A DNA stretch of 64,000 nucleotides from Casp-actino8 sp965659595 (GCA_965659595.1 CBFHWN010000004.1:1-64000), one strand, 5' to 3'. Counted from the first letter of the stretch, positions 7,986 to 17,373 are shown. Translations and numbers: made by a program. The notes: a model not told the origin generated them from the letters alone.

Positions 7986-9326
7986 ATGTCCAGTTCCCAG
8001 CCGTCGCAGCGCGTTCTCACTTCACTTCCGGTCGGCGAACGCGTGGGCATCGCCTTCTCCGGTGGTCTCGACACGTCGGCCGCCGTGGCGTGGATGCGCA
8101 ACAAGGGCGCCGTTCCGTACGCCTACACCGCCGATCTCGGGCAACCCGACGAACCCGAACTCGACCAAGTGCCCGGACGAGCCCGTCAGTACGGTGCCGA
8201 AGAGGCGCGACTGGTCGACTGCCGCGCCGAACTCGTTCGTGAAGGGCTGATGGCCCTGCAGTGCGGCGCCTTTCACGTGACCACGGCCGGCAAGACCTAC
8301 TTCAACACGACTCCGCTCGGACGCGCGGTCACCGGCACTCTGCTGGTGCGAGCCATGCAAGCAGACGGTGTCGACATCTGGGGAGACGGGTCCACTTACA
8401 AGGGCAACGACATCGAACGCTTCTACCGATACGGACTGCTCGTGAATCCGAAGCTCCGTATCTACAAGCCGTGGCTCGACGAGACGTTCGTCGCCGAACT
8501 CGGTGGACGAACCGAGATGAGCGAGTTCCTGAAGACCAACGACCTCCCCTACCGCGACAGCACCGAGAAGGCCTACAGCACCGATGCCAACATCTGGGGT
8601 GCCACCCACGAAGCGAAGCTTCTCGAGGAACTCTCCACACCCATGGACATCGTCGAACCGATCATGGGAGTCGCACACTGGCGTGACGACGTCGCTATCG
8701 AATCCGAAGTGGTGTCGGTCCGTTTCCACGAAGGTTGGCCGGTGGCCCTCAATGGCCAGGAGTTCGCCGATCAAGTCGAAATGGTTCATGAGGCCAATCG
8801 CATCGGCGGACGGCACGGACTCGGAATGTCCGATCAGATCGAGAACCGAATCATCGAAGCCAAGAGTCGTGGAATTTACGAGTCACCCGGACTCGCCCTC
8901 TTCCATATCGCTTATGAACGACTGGTCACCGCCATCCACAACGAGGGCACGATCGAGAACTACCGCACCATGGGTCGTCGACTCGGACGCCTTCTGTACG
9001 AAGGTCGCTGGTTCGACCCCCAGAGTCTCATGCTGCGAGAGCCGCTCATGCGCTGGGTCGGTTCGGCCGTCACCGGCGAGGTCACGCTGCGCCTGCGCCG
9101 TGGCGACGACTACACGATTCTCGACACCAGCGGACCTCATCTCACATACACTCCCGATCGACTGAGCATGGAACGTGTCGAAGATCAGGCCTTCGGACCA
9201 CTCGATCGCATCGGCCAACTCACGATGCGCAATCTCGACATCGAGGACAGCCGCGCCAAACTCGACGTCTACCGCTCGGCCGGAACACTCGGCCCCGGAT
9301 CGTCGAGCCTTCTCGAACTCGAGTGA
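7986..9326 (+). CDS. argG: Argininosuccinate synthase (long, E. coli-type)
   Basis: Cytosolic enzyme joining citrulline and aspartate with ATP in arginine synthesis. The 446-residue length and features match the long E. coli-type ArgG rather than the roughly 400-residue form common in actinomycetes. The PP-loop is IAFSGGLDTSAAVAWM. Further conserved stretches are YAYTADLGQPDEPE, TPLGRAVTGTLLV, GDGSTYKGNDIERFYRYGLL and YRDSTEKAYSTDANIWG. No other arginine genes are adjacent, so it appears to be a single-gene unit. The assignment is very secure. Confidence 0.97.
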   Translation: MSSSQPSQRVLTSLPVGERVGIAFSGGLDTSAAVAWMRNKGAVPYAYTADLGQPDEPELDQVPGRARQYGAEEARLVDCRAELVREGLMALQCGAFHVTTAGKTYFNTTPLGRAVTGTLLVRAMQADGVDIWGDGSTYKGNDIERFYRYGLLVNPKLRIYKPWLDETFVAELGGRTEMSEFLKTNDLPYRDSTEKAYSTDANIWGATHEAKLLEELSTPMDIVEPIMGVAHWRDDVAIESEVVSVRFHEGWPVALNGQEFADQVEMVHEANRIGGRHGLGMSDQIENRIIEAKSRGIYESPGLALFHIAYERLVTAIHNEGTIENYRTMGRRLGRLLYEGRWFDPQSLMLREPLMRWVGSAVTGEVTLRLRRGDDYTILDTSGPHLTYTPDRLSMERVEDQAFGPLDRIGQLTMRNLDIEDSRAKLDVYRSAGTLGPGSSSLLELE

Positions 9327-9339
9327 CGTCGCGTTCTCG

Positions 9340-10542
9340 TCAGACCGAGACGATCACCGACGAGCCGTGCCCGAACAGACCTTGATTGGCCGTGATGCCC
9401 GCTCGGGCCCCTTCGACCTGACGTTCGGCGGCTTGTCCGCGCAATTGCCACACAACCTCACACACCTGGGCGATTGCCTGGGCGGGGATCGCCTCTCCGA
9501 AGCACGACAGACCACCACTCGGATTCACAGGGACGCGGCCGCCGATCGCAGTCGCCCCTGACCGGAGCAGACTCTCGGCTTCGCCCTGGGCGCACAGCCC
9601 CAAATGTTCGTACCAGTCGAGTTCGAGTGCTGTCGACAAGTCATACACCTCGGCCAACGAGATGTCGGACGGACCGATCCCCGCCTCCTCGTAGGCGTTC
9701 CAACAGATCGAGTCCTTGAAACCACGTACCGGAGGCGTGACCACGGCTGACGAATCGGTGGCGAAGTCGGGCAGTTCGAGAATCGTCTGCGGATACGTGG
9801 GCGTGACGGTGCTCACGGCGCGGATTCGCGGCACTCCCTTCAGCGACCCGAGGCGCTTCTCGGCGAACTCGCGCGACGCAACGATCATTGCCGCCGCGCC
9901 GTCGGAGGTCGCGCAGATGTCGAGGAGTCGGAGCGGATCGGAAACCACCGGGCTGTTCACCACGTCGTCGACCGTGTTCTCCTTGCGGAATCGGGCGTTC
10001 GGATTGTGGAGCCCGTGACGGGAGTTCTTCACCTTCACCATCGCGAAGTCCTCGGCCGTCGCTCCGTAGAGATCCATACGACGACGGGCGAACAATGCGA
10101 AGTACACCGGGTTGGTGGCACCCAGCAGATGGAATCGCAACCAGTCGGGATCGTTCTTGCGGTCCCCGCCCACTGGCGCGAAGAAGCCCTTCGGAGTGGT
10201 GTCGGCTCCGATCACGAGGGCGACGTCCGTGAAACCGGCGAGGATGGAGGCCCGTGCCGATTGCAGAGCCTGCGCGCCACTCGCGCACGCCGCATAACTG
10301 GACGAGACGCTGACACCGGTCCATCCGAGCTTTTGCGCGAAGGTCGAGCCGGCGATGAATCCTGGATAGCCATTTCGGATGGTGTCGGCGCCGGCGACGT
10401 ACTGGATGTCACGCCATTCGAGTCCGGCATCGGCCAACGCCGCGCGCGCCGCCACCATTCCGTACTCGGTGAAGTCGTTACCCCATTTGCCCCACGGGTG
10501 CATCCCGACACCCATCACGACGAGATCGCGGTCGGACATCAC
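9340..10542 (-). CDS. Thiolase-like lipid-transfer protein (SCP-x/Ltp2 type)
   Basis: A 400-residue thiolase-fold protein of the SCP-x/Ltp branch. The N-terminal nucleophile region is SSSYAACASGAQALQSA (Cys near residue 86), the C-terminal region is VNPSGGLSCFGEAIPAQA, and it ends in ITANQGLFGHGSSVIV. It is paired with a DUF35 protein immediately upstream (ATGA overlap at 10542-10539). Known Ltp2-DUF35 pairs act as aldolases that release the last side-chain fragment in steroid catabolism, so a retro-aldol or thiolytic role on a CoA ester is likely. An ATG at 10539 is an alternative start two codons shorter in effect. Confidence 0.86.
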   Translation of the reverse strand: MMSDRDLVVMGVGMHPWGKWGNDFTEYGMVAARAALADAGLEWRDIQYVAGADTIRNGYPGFIAGSTFAQKLGWTGVSVSSSYAACASGAQALQSARASILAGFTDVALVIGADTTPKGFFAPVGGDRKNDPDWLRFHLLGATNPVYFALFARRRMDLYGATAEDFAMVKVKNSRHGLHNPNARFRKENTVDDVVNSPVVSDPLRLLDICATSDGAAAMIVASREFAEKRLGSLKGVPRIRAVSTVTPTYPQTILELPDFATDSSAVVTPPVRGFKDSICWNAYEEAGIGPSDISLAEVYDLSTALELDWYEHLGLCAQGEAESLLRSGATAIGGRVPVNPSGGLSCFGEAIPAQAIAQVCEVVWQLRGQAAERQVEGARAGITANQGLFGHGSSVIVSV

Positions 10543-11006
10543 TCGCTCCCTTCAGCGGCCGGAGCCCACACGTAGATCATGTGCTCGGTGACGGTGCCGT
10601 CTTCGTTGTCGTCGCGGTACAAGACGTCGGTCTCGAGCTGCATCGGCATCCCGACTCGCAGGTCGACGGCCAAGACCCCCTTCGGTGCCTGCCCGAGAAC
10701 GATGATGCCTTCCTTCTCCAACTGCACGGCGACGAGCGCGTACGGCTCGAACGGATCACTCGCCTTGTAGGGCGGAGGTGGCGCGTAGCGGTTCTCGACG
10801 TAGCTCCACACCGTCCCGCGTCGACTGAGAGGTGTGAGCGACAGCGAACTCGAGTCGCACCCGGGATTGGGGCAATTCTCGGTACGAGGGGGGAACACGT
10901 AGGTTCCACATCCGTCGCACTTGCCGCCGATGAGATGGGCATCGTCGTCGAGGGTGAACCAGCCGTCCACGGCCGGAACTCTGGTGATGCGGGGGGTGTT
11001 CGTCAC
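10539..11006 (-). CDS. DUF35 zinc-ribbon/OB-fold acyl-CoA-binding protein
   Basis: A 155-residue partner protein with a rubredoxin-like zinc ribbon (CDGCGTYVFPPRTENC, then a fourth Cys in PNPGC) and a C-terminal OB fold (RRGTVWSYVENRYAPPPPYK...YALVAVQLEKEGIIVLGQ). In characterised systems DUF35 proteins complex with Ltp2-type aldolases or thiolases and contact the CoA substrate. The GTG start at 11006 is six bases from a TAGTCT -10 (11018-11013), so the message looks leaderless. It is the first gene of a two-gene operon. Confidence 0.88.
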   Translation of the reverse strand: MTNTPRITRVPAVDGWFTLDDDAHLIGGKCDGCGTYVFPPRTENCPNPGCDSSSLSLTPLSRRGTVWSYVENRYAPPPPYKASDPFEPYALVAVQLEKEGIIVLGQAPKGVLAVDLRVGMPMQLETDVLYRDDNEDGTVTEHMIYVWAPAAEGSE

Positions 11007-11012
11007 GTGATC

Positions 11013-11018
11013 AGACTA
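11013..11018 (-). promoter_or_regulatory. -10 box TAGTCT of the DUF35/Ltp2 operon
   Basis: TAGTCT lies six bases before the GTG at 11006, without a Shine-Dalgarno. Confidence 0.6.
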
Positions 11019-13427
11019 ATCAGCGACCAGGTCGAGGAAAGGAAGCAGTTCCGCCTCGACGATTGCAGTCAGATCGTCACTGTCCATGTGAACGCCGTCT
11101 CCTCGCAGGCTGCCTGGTCCTTCGAAGTCGCTCTCGTAGCGATCCACGATCGACGCCCAATCGAAGATCTCGAGACTCGGCCAACGTTTTGAATAACCGA
11201 TGACGAGTTCGTTCCAGCCGGCGACTCGTTCGGGGAGTGCGAACTTCGCTCCACCGAGAGCTCCTCCATGGATGAGCGGACTGGCGAAGAAGACGAGCCG
11301 AGCATCGGCGTCAGTGGCCGCCTCCACCAACAACTCCACAATCTTTTCGTGCCGAGACACGAATGCCTCGTCGTCGAGGGTGAACCATTCACCGCCGGCC
11401 TCGTATCTCTGCTCCGACTGCTCGGGCACCGAAACGACGACCATGACCACGTCGGACTTTTCGATCATCGGTAGCCAGTCGTCGATCGTCGGACAGGTGG
11501 TCATGTCGAATTCGACCCCCTCCCACCATCGAACCTCGAGCGCTTCGACCAGCGGACAGTTCCTTCCCCCGGCCCACACGACCGCGTAGCGGTCGCGTGC
11601 CGTTTCGTTCAGTGCTTCGGCCACGCCGTACGAAACGCTGTCGCCGATCACTGTCACCCGCCGCCGTTCGTCGCGCTCTTCGAGTCCGTCCACGAGGAGT
11701 TCGAACTCCGCCAGGACATCCGACTGTCGAACGCGATCGACGTACGCAACGTTCGAACGCCTCGCGCCGATGTCGGCGATACGGTTCCCGAGCTCATCGC
11801 CCGGCATGGCATCGACGAGCAACGCCGGACGTTCCCCGATCAATGCACTCAACTGCTCGGCGTACTCAAGCGGAACCGTGAATCGGCGATCGAGAAGCTC
11901 GGGGAATTCCGCCGACTGGCGAGCAGTCGGATCGCCGATCATCGCGTCGATCAGCCGGCGGTCGTCGGCCCCGAAACCGATCACGAGCACGTCCACGTCG
12001 TCGTTCGACGCCAGAAGTTCGTCGAGGGATGAACAGCCGGACCGCGTCCCGCCCGACATTCGCAACGAGCAGCCGGGTGCAGTCAGATCGACGAGTTCGT
12101 CGTTCGACGATCGATCGGCGACGAGACTCGGGAGCGAGCCGTCCGAGCCGTAGAAGGCGATCCGAAGCGACGCCGAGGCGACGGTTCCGCCGACCGGACC
12201 GCTCGTCACCTGTTCGGAGTCGAACTCGACGACGCGGTCGGGGGCGTCGAGCCCGGCGAGAACAACCGGGGTGCTTCGCGGAACGAGTGCGATCGTGCCG
12301 GCGACGAGAATCATGAAGGCGACTGCGGACCAGCCGGCCGAGACCGGTCGTCGCAGAACTCGACGTCGGCGCACCGGCTGTTCGATCAGCAGAAACGACA
12401 CGACCGCGACGGCGACGGCCGACACCAGTCGGACCACGTCGAGAAGCCAGCCTTCCACGTGAATCCGCTCAGGCGTCATCGCCACGAAGATCGGCCAGTG
12501 GAACACGTACACGCCATAGCTGATCTTTCCGACGGCAACCAACGGTCGCCATGACAGCATGGAATTCACCGGCCCCGGGACCAGCGTTCCAAGAATCACG
12601 AGCGCCGATACGAGGGCGAAGATTTGCAAACCGCCCTCGTAGACGATCGAGTCACTCGTTCTGATGAAGCCGACGGCGAGCAGAACGACGATCACGGCCA
12701 CCGCCGAGGATGCCGCCAAGACACGTGCCGAACTTCGACCCATCGACTTCCCGATCGGCATCGCGAGAGCGAGCAGAGATCCCGCCAGCAATTCGAATGC
12801 ACGTACGTGAGTTCCGTAGTAAACGGCGAGGCGCGAGTCGGTCGACAATCCGACCACGAGACTCGCCAGAGCCATGCCCGTCAGTGCGACTCCGAGCAAT
12901 CGTCGCCGTCCCAGGTACAACAGTCCGGCGAAGAGCAGCGGCAAGACGAGATACAACTGCTCCTCGATCGCAAGCGACCAGAAATGCTGGACGGGTGAGG
13001 CCGCCGACGTGAACAACTCTTCGTAGGAGTTGCCGGTGGAAGCGAACCTCCAGTTGGCGACGTATCCCAATGCCGCCCAGAGGTCGCCGCGCAGGCGTGG
13101 GCCGTCGAAGATCGACGTGGTGAGAGACAGAACGGCGAGCACCGCTACGGCGAGCAACGATGCCGGCATGAGACGTCGGAGTCGCCGCCCCCAGAAACCG
13201 ATCAGATCGACCCGACCGTCGTGGTCGAACTCGCGGAGCACGAGTTGGGTGATGAGGTAGCCCGACAATGTGAAAAAGAGCGACACAGCGAGCATTCCGC
13301 CGGGCACGATCGACCACTCCAGGTGGTACAGAACGACGAGCACAACCGCGAGACCACGCAGTCCATCGAGTCCGGCGACGTAGGGAAGACCTCGTGAACT
13401 CGTGGTCGTACCGGTCGATTCGCTCAC
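11016..13427 (-). CDS. Acyltransferase-3 membrane protein fused to a C-terminal SGNH domain
   Basis: About 803 residues. The first half is an acyltransferase-3 (OafA/YrhL) domain: YVAGLDGLRGLAVVLVVLYH, FFTLSGYLIT and about ten membrane helices. The periplasmic half is an SGNH hydrolase-like domain with VTVIGDSVSYGV (GDS nucleophile), an internal GGRNCPLVE and the closing Asp/His pair in LRGDGVHMDSDDL. Such fusions move acetyl groups from cytoplasmic acetyl-CoA to exported glycans. I choose the GTG at 13427, which lies 8 bases after TACACT on the minus strand; a GTG at 13448 would add seven residues. It is divergent from the acyl-CoA dehydrogenase operon. Confidence 0.88.
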   Translation of the reverse strand: MSESTGTTTSSRGLPYVAGLDGLRGLAVVLVVLYHLEWSIVPGGMLAVSLFFTLSGYLITQLVLREFDHDGRVDLIGFWGRRLRRLMPASLLAVAVLAVLSLTTSIFDGPRLRGDLWAALGYVANWRFASTGNSYEELFTSAASPVQHFWSLAIEEQLYLVLPLLFAGLLYLGRRRLLGVALTGMALASLVVGLSTDSRLAVYYGTHVRAFELLAGSLLALAMPIGKSMGRSSARVLAASSAVAVIVVLLAVGFIRTSDSIVYEGGLQIFALVSALVILGTLVPGPVNSMLSWRPLVAVGKISYGVYVFHWPIFVAMTPERIHVEGWLLDVVRLVSAVAVAVVSFLLIEQPVRRRRVLRRPVSAGWSAVAFMILVAGTIALVPRSTPVVLAGLDAPDRVVEFDSEQVTSGPVGGTVASASLRIAFYGSDGSLPSLVADRSSNDELVDLTAPGCSLRMSGGTRSGCSSLDELLASNDDVDVLVIGFGADDRRLIDAMIGDPTARQSAEFPELLDRRFTVPLEYAEQLSALIGERPALLVDAMPGDELGNRIADIGARRSNVAYVDRVRQSDVLAEFELLVDGLEERDERRRVTVIGDSVSYGVAEALNETARDRYAVVWAGGRNCPLVEALEVRWWEGVEFDMTTCPTIDDWLPMIEKSDVVMVVVSVPEQSEQRYEAGGEWFTLDDEAFVSRHEKIVELLVEAATDADARLVFFASPLIHGGALGGAKFALPERVAGWNELVIGYSKRWPSLEIFDWASIVDRYESDFEGPGSLRGDGVHMDSDDLTAIVEAELLPFLDLVAD

Positions 13428-13468
13428 CTCGCCGCAGTGTACGAGCACCCATCACGACTCGCCGAGCG

Positions 13469-13489
13469 AATGTGACGGGGCGTCAGATT
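13469..13489. promoter_or_regulatory. TetR-type operator, site A (AATGTGAC-N5-GTCAGATT)
   Basis: Inverted repeat with the same right arm and spacing as sites at 18317 and 19586. The core TGACG-GGG-CGTCA is a perfect dyad. The putative promoter GTCAGA-N18-TAGGGT (13482-13511) overlaps it, so binding should block transcription of the dehydrogenase pair at 13522. Confidence 0.65.
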
Positions 13490-13521
13490 TTGCGGAAGCG
13501 CCGACTAGGGTTCGAGACGTC

Positions 13522-14670
13522 ATGGACCTGCGAGAGACCCCCGAGCAATCAGCATTCCGTGCCGAGGCCCGAGCCTGGCTCGAGGCCAACGTGCCGGCCG
13601 AACCTCTGGAAAGCTTCGACACCGAGGCCGGTTTCGCCCAACACCGGGAATGGGAACGTCGTTTGTCGCAAGGTCGTTGGTCGGCCGTCTCGTGGCCCGA
13701 GAAATACGGAGGCCGTGGCGCCGATTACATCCATTGGCTCATCTTCGAAGAGGAGTACTACCGCTCCGGAGCGCCCGGGCGCGTCAACCAGAACGGCATC
13801 TTCCTGCTCGGCCCCACGATCATGGAAGTGGGAACCGACTCTCAGAAGGATCTCTTCCTACCGACGATGGCTTCGAGCGACATCGTGTGGGCCCAGGCCT
13901 GGAGCGAACCGAACGCGGGAAGCGACCTGGCCGGTATCCGCAGCAAGGCGACGCGCGACGGGGACGAATGGGTGTTGAACGGACAGAAGATCTGGGCCAG
14001 TCGTGCCGTCTGGGCCGATTGGTGTTTCGGGATCTTTCGCACTGACCCATCGGCCGAACGCCACCGCGGACTCACGTTCATTCTCTGCCCACTCGATCTT
14101 CCTGGAATCACGGTTCGCCCGATCGCCCAACTCGACGGCGACACCGGTTTCGCCGAGATCTTCTTCGACGACGTCCGTGTACCGATCGAGAACACTCTCG
14201 GTGACGTCGACAAGGGTTGGGGCGTCGCCATGGCGACCGCCGGCTTCGAGCGCGGTGTGAGTCTGCGCAGTCCGGCCCGTTTCTCCGAAGCGGCCAATCG
14301 TCTCGTGCACTTGTGGCAAACGTACGCCGACCCGTCCGACACGGCCTTGGCCGATGCCGTGACCGATGCCTGGATGCAGGCCGAGGGCTACCGCTTGCAC
14401 ACCTACCAGACCGTCACCGGAATGTTGGAGGGCCGACCGATCGGTGCCGAAGCGAGCCTCAACAAGATCTTCTGGAGCGAGATGGACGTTCGCATCCACG
14501 AGATCGCGCTGCAGATTCTCGGGCCCGAGGCCGAACTCATGAGCGGAGCGAACGAACGCTGGGTCGACGGTTTCCTCTTCTCGCTGAGCGGCCCCATCTA
14601 TGCCGGGACCAACGAGATTCAGCGCAACATCATCGCCGACCGCGTTCTGCAGTTGCCGAAGGGAGTCTGA
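13522..14670 (+). CDS. Acyl-CoA dehydrogenase, large-subunit-like
   Basis: A 382-residue FAD-dependent acyl-CoA dehydrogenase. Conserved stretches are AWSEPNAGSDLAGI (flavin/substrate contact), GQKIWASRA, and the C-terminal YAGTNEIQRNIIADRVLQLP. The ATG at 13522 is used; longer in-frame readings run into the divergent acyltransferase gene. The next gene, 3 bases downstream, is a shorter dehydrogenase, and such pairs in actinomycetes often form heterotetramers acting on bulky CoA esters. It lies behind operator site A and a TAGGGT -10 box. Confidence 0.9.
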   Translation: MDLRETPEQSAFRAEARAWLEANVPAEPLESFDTEAGFAQHREWERRLSQGRWSAVSWPEKYGGRGADYIHWLIFEEEYYRSGAPGRVNQNGIFLLGPTIMEVGTDSQKDLFLPTMASSDIVWAQAWSEPNAGSDLAGIRSKATRDGDEWVLNGQKIWASRAVWADWCFGIFRTDPSAERHRGLTFILCPLDLPGITVRPIAQLDGDTGFAEIFFDDVRVPIENTLGDVDKGWGVAMATAGFERGVSLRSPARFSEAANRLVHLWQTYADPSDTALADAVTDAWMQAEGYRLHTYQTVTGMLEGRPIGAEASLNKIFWSEMDVRIHEIALQILGPEAELMSGANERWVDGFLFSLSGPIYAGTNEIQRNIIADRVLQLPKGV

Positions 14671-14673
14671 GCC

Positions 14674-15624
14674 GTGAAGTTCTCGTTCACCGACGATCAA
14701 CGTCTCTTCGCCGACGGACTGCGCGACCTGCTCGACAACGAATGCCCGGCGTCGCTCGTGCGACACACGTGGGAGACCGGCTCGGGCCACTCCCCCGAAC
14801 TCTGGGCGAAGCTCGGCGACATGGGCGTGCTCGGGTTACTCGTGCCCGAAGAGCACGGCGGAATGGGAGGCGACCTCGTCGACGCAGTGCTCTTGTTCCA
14901 AGAGCTCGGCCGAGCCGCAGTTCCCGGACCGGTGCTCGAACACATGGCAGTGGCCGCTCCTCTGCTGGCGTCGACCCACCCCGGAGTCGTCGACGGATCG
15001 ACTATCGCCACCGTTTCGATCGACTTGTCCCCCTATGTCGCTCACGCCCACGCGGCCGACATGATCGTGACTCGAGAAGGATCTCTCAGCGACTTCTCGT
15101 CGACTGACGTCGACGGCATCGACGGTGGTCGACGAATCGCAACCGTCACCGGAGGCACCACCGAAGTTCTCGAAGTTCCTGTCGAAAACGCCTTCGACAC
15201 CATGGCGGTGGCCACCGCCGCCTACATGATCGGACTCGGTGAGCGAATGATCGACATCGCCGCCGAGTACGCCCGCCAACGCGAACAGTTCGGTAAGCCC
15301 ATCGGATCGTTCCAGGCCGTCAAACACCTCATGTCGGACGCGCTCTTGAAGGTCGAGTTCGCCAAAGCACCCTCCTACCGAGCCGCCTGGAGCCTCGCCA
15401 ACGGAGAGCCCACGGCATCTCGCGACGTGAGCATGGCCAAGGCACTCGCCAGTGAGGCGTCGTATCGGGCCAGTCGAGGCTCGATGCAAGTGCATGGAGG
15501 CATCGGCTACACCTGGGAAGCCGATTTACAGCTCTATATGAAAAAGGCCTGGGCGCTGTCGCGCTCCTATGGCGACGCCACATGGCATCGCCGGCGGGTG
15601 AGCACCAGCGTTCTCAGCCGGTGA
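14674..15624 (+). CDS. Acyl-CoA dehydrogenase, partner subunit
   Basis: A 316-residue dehydrogenase, short for the family (usually about 380). The N-terminal helical domain is present (FSFTDDQRLFADGLRDLLDN) and the C-terminal domain shows REQFGKPIGSFQAVKHLMSD and MQVHGGIGYTWEADLQLYMK. The middle beta domain is reduced, which explains the length. Start is GTG at 14674. Pairing with the adjacent full-length dehydrogenase suggests an alpha2-beta2 enzyme like the FadE28/FadE29 type; the substrate is not evident. Confidence 0.88.
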   Translation: MKFSFTDDQRLFADGLRDLLDNECPASLVRHTWETGSGHSPELWAKLGDMGVLGLLVPEEHGGMGGDLVDAVLLFQELGRAAVPGPVLEHMAVAAPLLASTHPGVVDGSTIATVSIDLSPYVAHAHAADMIVTREGSLSDFSSTDVDGIDGGRRIATVTGGTTEVLEVPVENAFDTMAVATAAYMIGLGERMIDIAAEYARQREQFGKPIGSFQAVKHLMSDALLKVEFAKAPSYRAAWSLANGEPTASRDVSMAKALASEASYRASRGSMQVHGGIGYTWEADLQLYMKKAWALSRSYGDATWHRRRVSTSVLSR

Positions 15625-15630
15625 TCCCCG

Positions 15631-16557
15631 TCAATCGGTGAAGGGCGGCCCTGACAGGGCAAGTACCGTCTCGACGGCGAATCCGTTGTTGAAGCCCGAC
15701 ACGTCGCCAGTGATGCCCGATTCGGGCACGCTGCTCGCACAGTCCTGGATGCCGTAATCACCCGCCGCAAGCGACTCGATCACCACTTCGACGACTCCAC
15801 GCAACGAGGTTCCCTCCGCGCACGTCGGAACGTTGATACTCGTGAACGACTCGAGTGACTCGCCACCTTCGCGCGCCACGAGTTCGTCTCGATGCTCGAC
15901 GATCCAGTCGAGTGCCAACTCGACACCCGGCGAATAGTCGATGACCTCACCACTGCCGTGGCTGACAGCCAGCGACGGGACACCCCGGAGCGCCGCCGCA
16001 CGCGCCGCTCCGACCGTTCCCGAAAATCCGGCGATCTCGAGCGCGATGTTCTGACCTTCGTTGATGCCCGAGACCACCAGGTGTGGAGTTTCGACGACTC
16101 CACCGCGTTCGAGAGCCCAGACGATCGAGTCGGCCGGGAATCCGTCGATCGCAGTGGCGGGATACCCGCTCGCCAAGCTCACCGACGACGACACCAGATC
16201 TCCTGGTGTGGTGTTGCCTCCGGTACCGCTCTGATTGGCAAGGGGCGCCACGACTGTCACCTCCACGTCGGGAAGGGTGAGCAAGCCTTCGACCAAGGCA
16301 TCGATTCCTTCGGCGTCGTACCCGTCGTCGTTGGTGACGAGGATGCGCAACACCTCAGGGGCAGCCACGGTGGTCGGGGCGCTCGTCATGACAGTTGTCG
16401 AGGTGTCACTCTCCGGTTCGGATGTCGCGGGAGGCGCCGACGTCTCCGCCGGTGCTCCCGTCGTCACCGCCTCGGCCTCGTTCGATCCACCGCCACCGCA
16501 CGACGCCAAGGTCGCCATGACGATCACGGTCATCACTGCTTTCGATCCGATACGCAT
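15631..16557 (-). CDS. SurE-family nucleotidase predicted to be an exported lipoprotein
   Basis: A 308-residue SurE-like protein. It begins with a lipoprotein signal, VMTVIVMATLASC (lipobox LASC), and a Thr/Ser/Ala-rich linker to about residue 67. The SurE core then shows ILVTNDDGYDAEGI (metal-binding DD), SGINEGQN and FSGTVGAARAAALRG. SurE proteins are usually cytoplasmic metal-dependent 5'/3'-nucleotidases, so export is unusual. The ATG at 16557 is fixed by TACGTT six bases upstream (16569-16564) and by the divergent permease gene; an open frame continues further upstream but is not supported. Confidence 0.85.
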   Translation of the reverse strand: MRIGSKAVMTVIVMATLASCGGGGSNEAEAVTTGAPAETSAPPATSEPESDTSTTVMTSAPTTVAAPEVLRILVTNDDGYDAEGIDALVEGLLTLPDVEVTVVAPLANQSGTGGNTTPGDLVSSSVSLASGYPATAIDGFPADSIVWALERGGVVETPHLVVSGINEGQNIALEIAGFSGTVGAARAAALRGVPSLAVSHGSGEVIDYSPGVELALDWIVEHRDELVAREGGESLESFTSINVPTCAEGTSLRGVVEVVIESLAAGDYGIQDCASSVPESGITGDVSGFNNGFAVETVLALSGPPFTD

Positions 16558-16563
16558 GAAAAA

Positions 16564-16569
16564 AACGTA
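16564..16569 (-). promoter_or_regulatory. -10 box TACGTT of the SurE lipoprotein gene
   Basis: TACGTT, six bases from the ATG at 16557 on the minus strand. Confidence 0.55.
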
Positions 16570-16602
16570 GGCGACAGGCCACCACCGGCTAAAACGAAAG
16601 CG

Positions 16603-17373
16603 ATGGATCACACGACCCGACTCGGCCCGACCCTTTTGGTCGGTGTGGGCGCCGGCATCTTGTCGGGACTGTTCGGAGTCGGTGGCGGCATTCTCGTGGT
16701 GCCGGCACTCACCATGATCCTGAAACTCGACCAGCGACTGGCGAGCGGAACATCGCTCGGCGCGGTGTTCCCGATCTCGGTTGCGAGTCTGGCTACGTAC
16801 TGGAGTCAGGACAACGTCGACTGGGTGATGGCCTTGTGGCTGTCGATCGGGGCCGTGGCTGGAGCCATCTACGGAACGAAGTTGATTCACCGCCTGCCCC
16901 GTCGCTTGATCGGCTATCTGTTCACCACAATGCTGCTGATCACCGCCATTCGCCTCTACGTACCGACCAATGCCGACGGTCGAGGCGTGATCGAAGTCGG
17001 CGGAGCGATTGCCTTGGTGATCATCGGCTTTCTGACCGGTGTGCTCGCCGGCCTCCTCGGCATCGGTGGTGGCGTGGTGATGGTGCCGATCATGATCGTG
17101 CTCTTCAGCGAGATAGCCGTCACTGCCAAAGGAACTTCGGCCGCCGTGATCATTCCCACTGCGATCATCGGCACCTGGCGCAATCTGAAAGCCAAGAACA
17201 TCGACACCAAGGTGGCGATGATCGTCGGACTCGCCGGTATCCCGACCGCGATCGTGGGCGGTCTCGTAGCCGACGTCATGAACGAGGACCTGTCGAACGC
17301 GCTGTTCGCCACCCTGGTGCTCGCCGTCGCGGCCAAGATGTTCCGCGACCTGCGGCGTCACTCAGCTTCGTGA
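16603..17373 (+). CDS. TauE/SafE (TSUP) family permease
   Basis: A 256-residue inner-membrane protein with about eight helices in two repeats, each opening with the family glycine motif: GAGILSGLFGVGGGILVVPAL and GVLAGLLGIGGGVVMVPIM. TSUP permeases export sulfite or sulfoacetate or move related organic anions; the substrate cannot be read here. The ATG at 16603 lies 45 bases from the divergent SurE-like start. The last 12 bases overlap the convergent LLM gene. Confidence 0.9.
   Translation: MDHTTRLGPTLLVGVGAGILSGLFGVGGGILVVPALTMILKLDQRLASGTSLGAVFPISVASLATYWSQDNVDWVMALWLSIGAVAGAIYGTKLIHRLPRRLIGYLFTTMLLITAIRLYVPTNADGRGVIEVGGAIALVIIGFLTGVLAGLLGIGGGVVMVPIMIVLFSEIAVTAKGTSAAVIIPTAIIGTWRNLKAKNIDTKVAMIVGLAGIPTAIVGGLVADVMNEDLSNALFATLVLAVAAKMFRDLRRHSAS

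Noticed and set aside
8022..8816. A 264-residue minus-strand frame opposite argG
   Set aside because: It lies wholly within the well-conserved argG and shows no recognisable domain.
16558..17361. A long N-terminal extension of the SurE-like lipoprotein
   Set aside because: It reads through the opposite strand of the TSUP permease, whereas an ATG with lipoprotein signal and -10 box lies at 16557.
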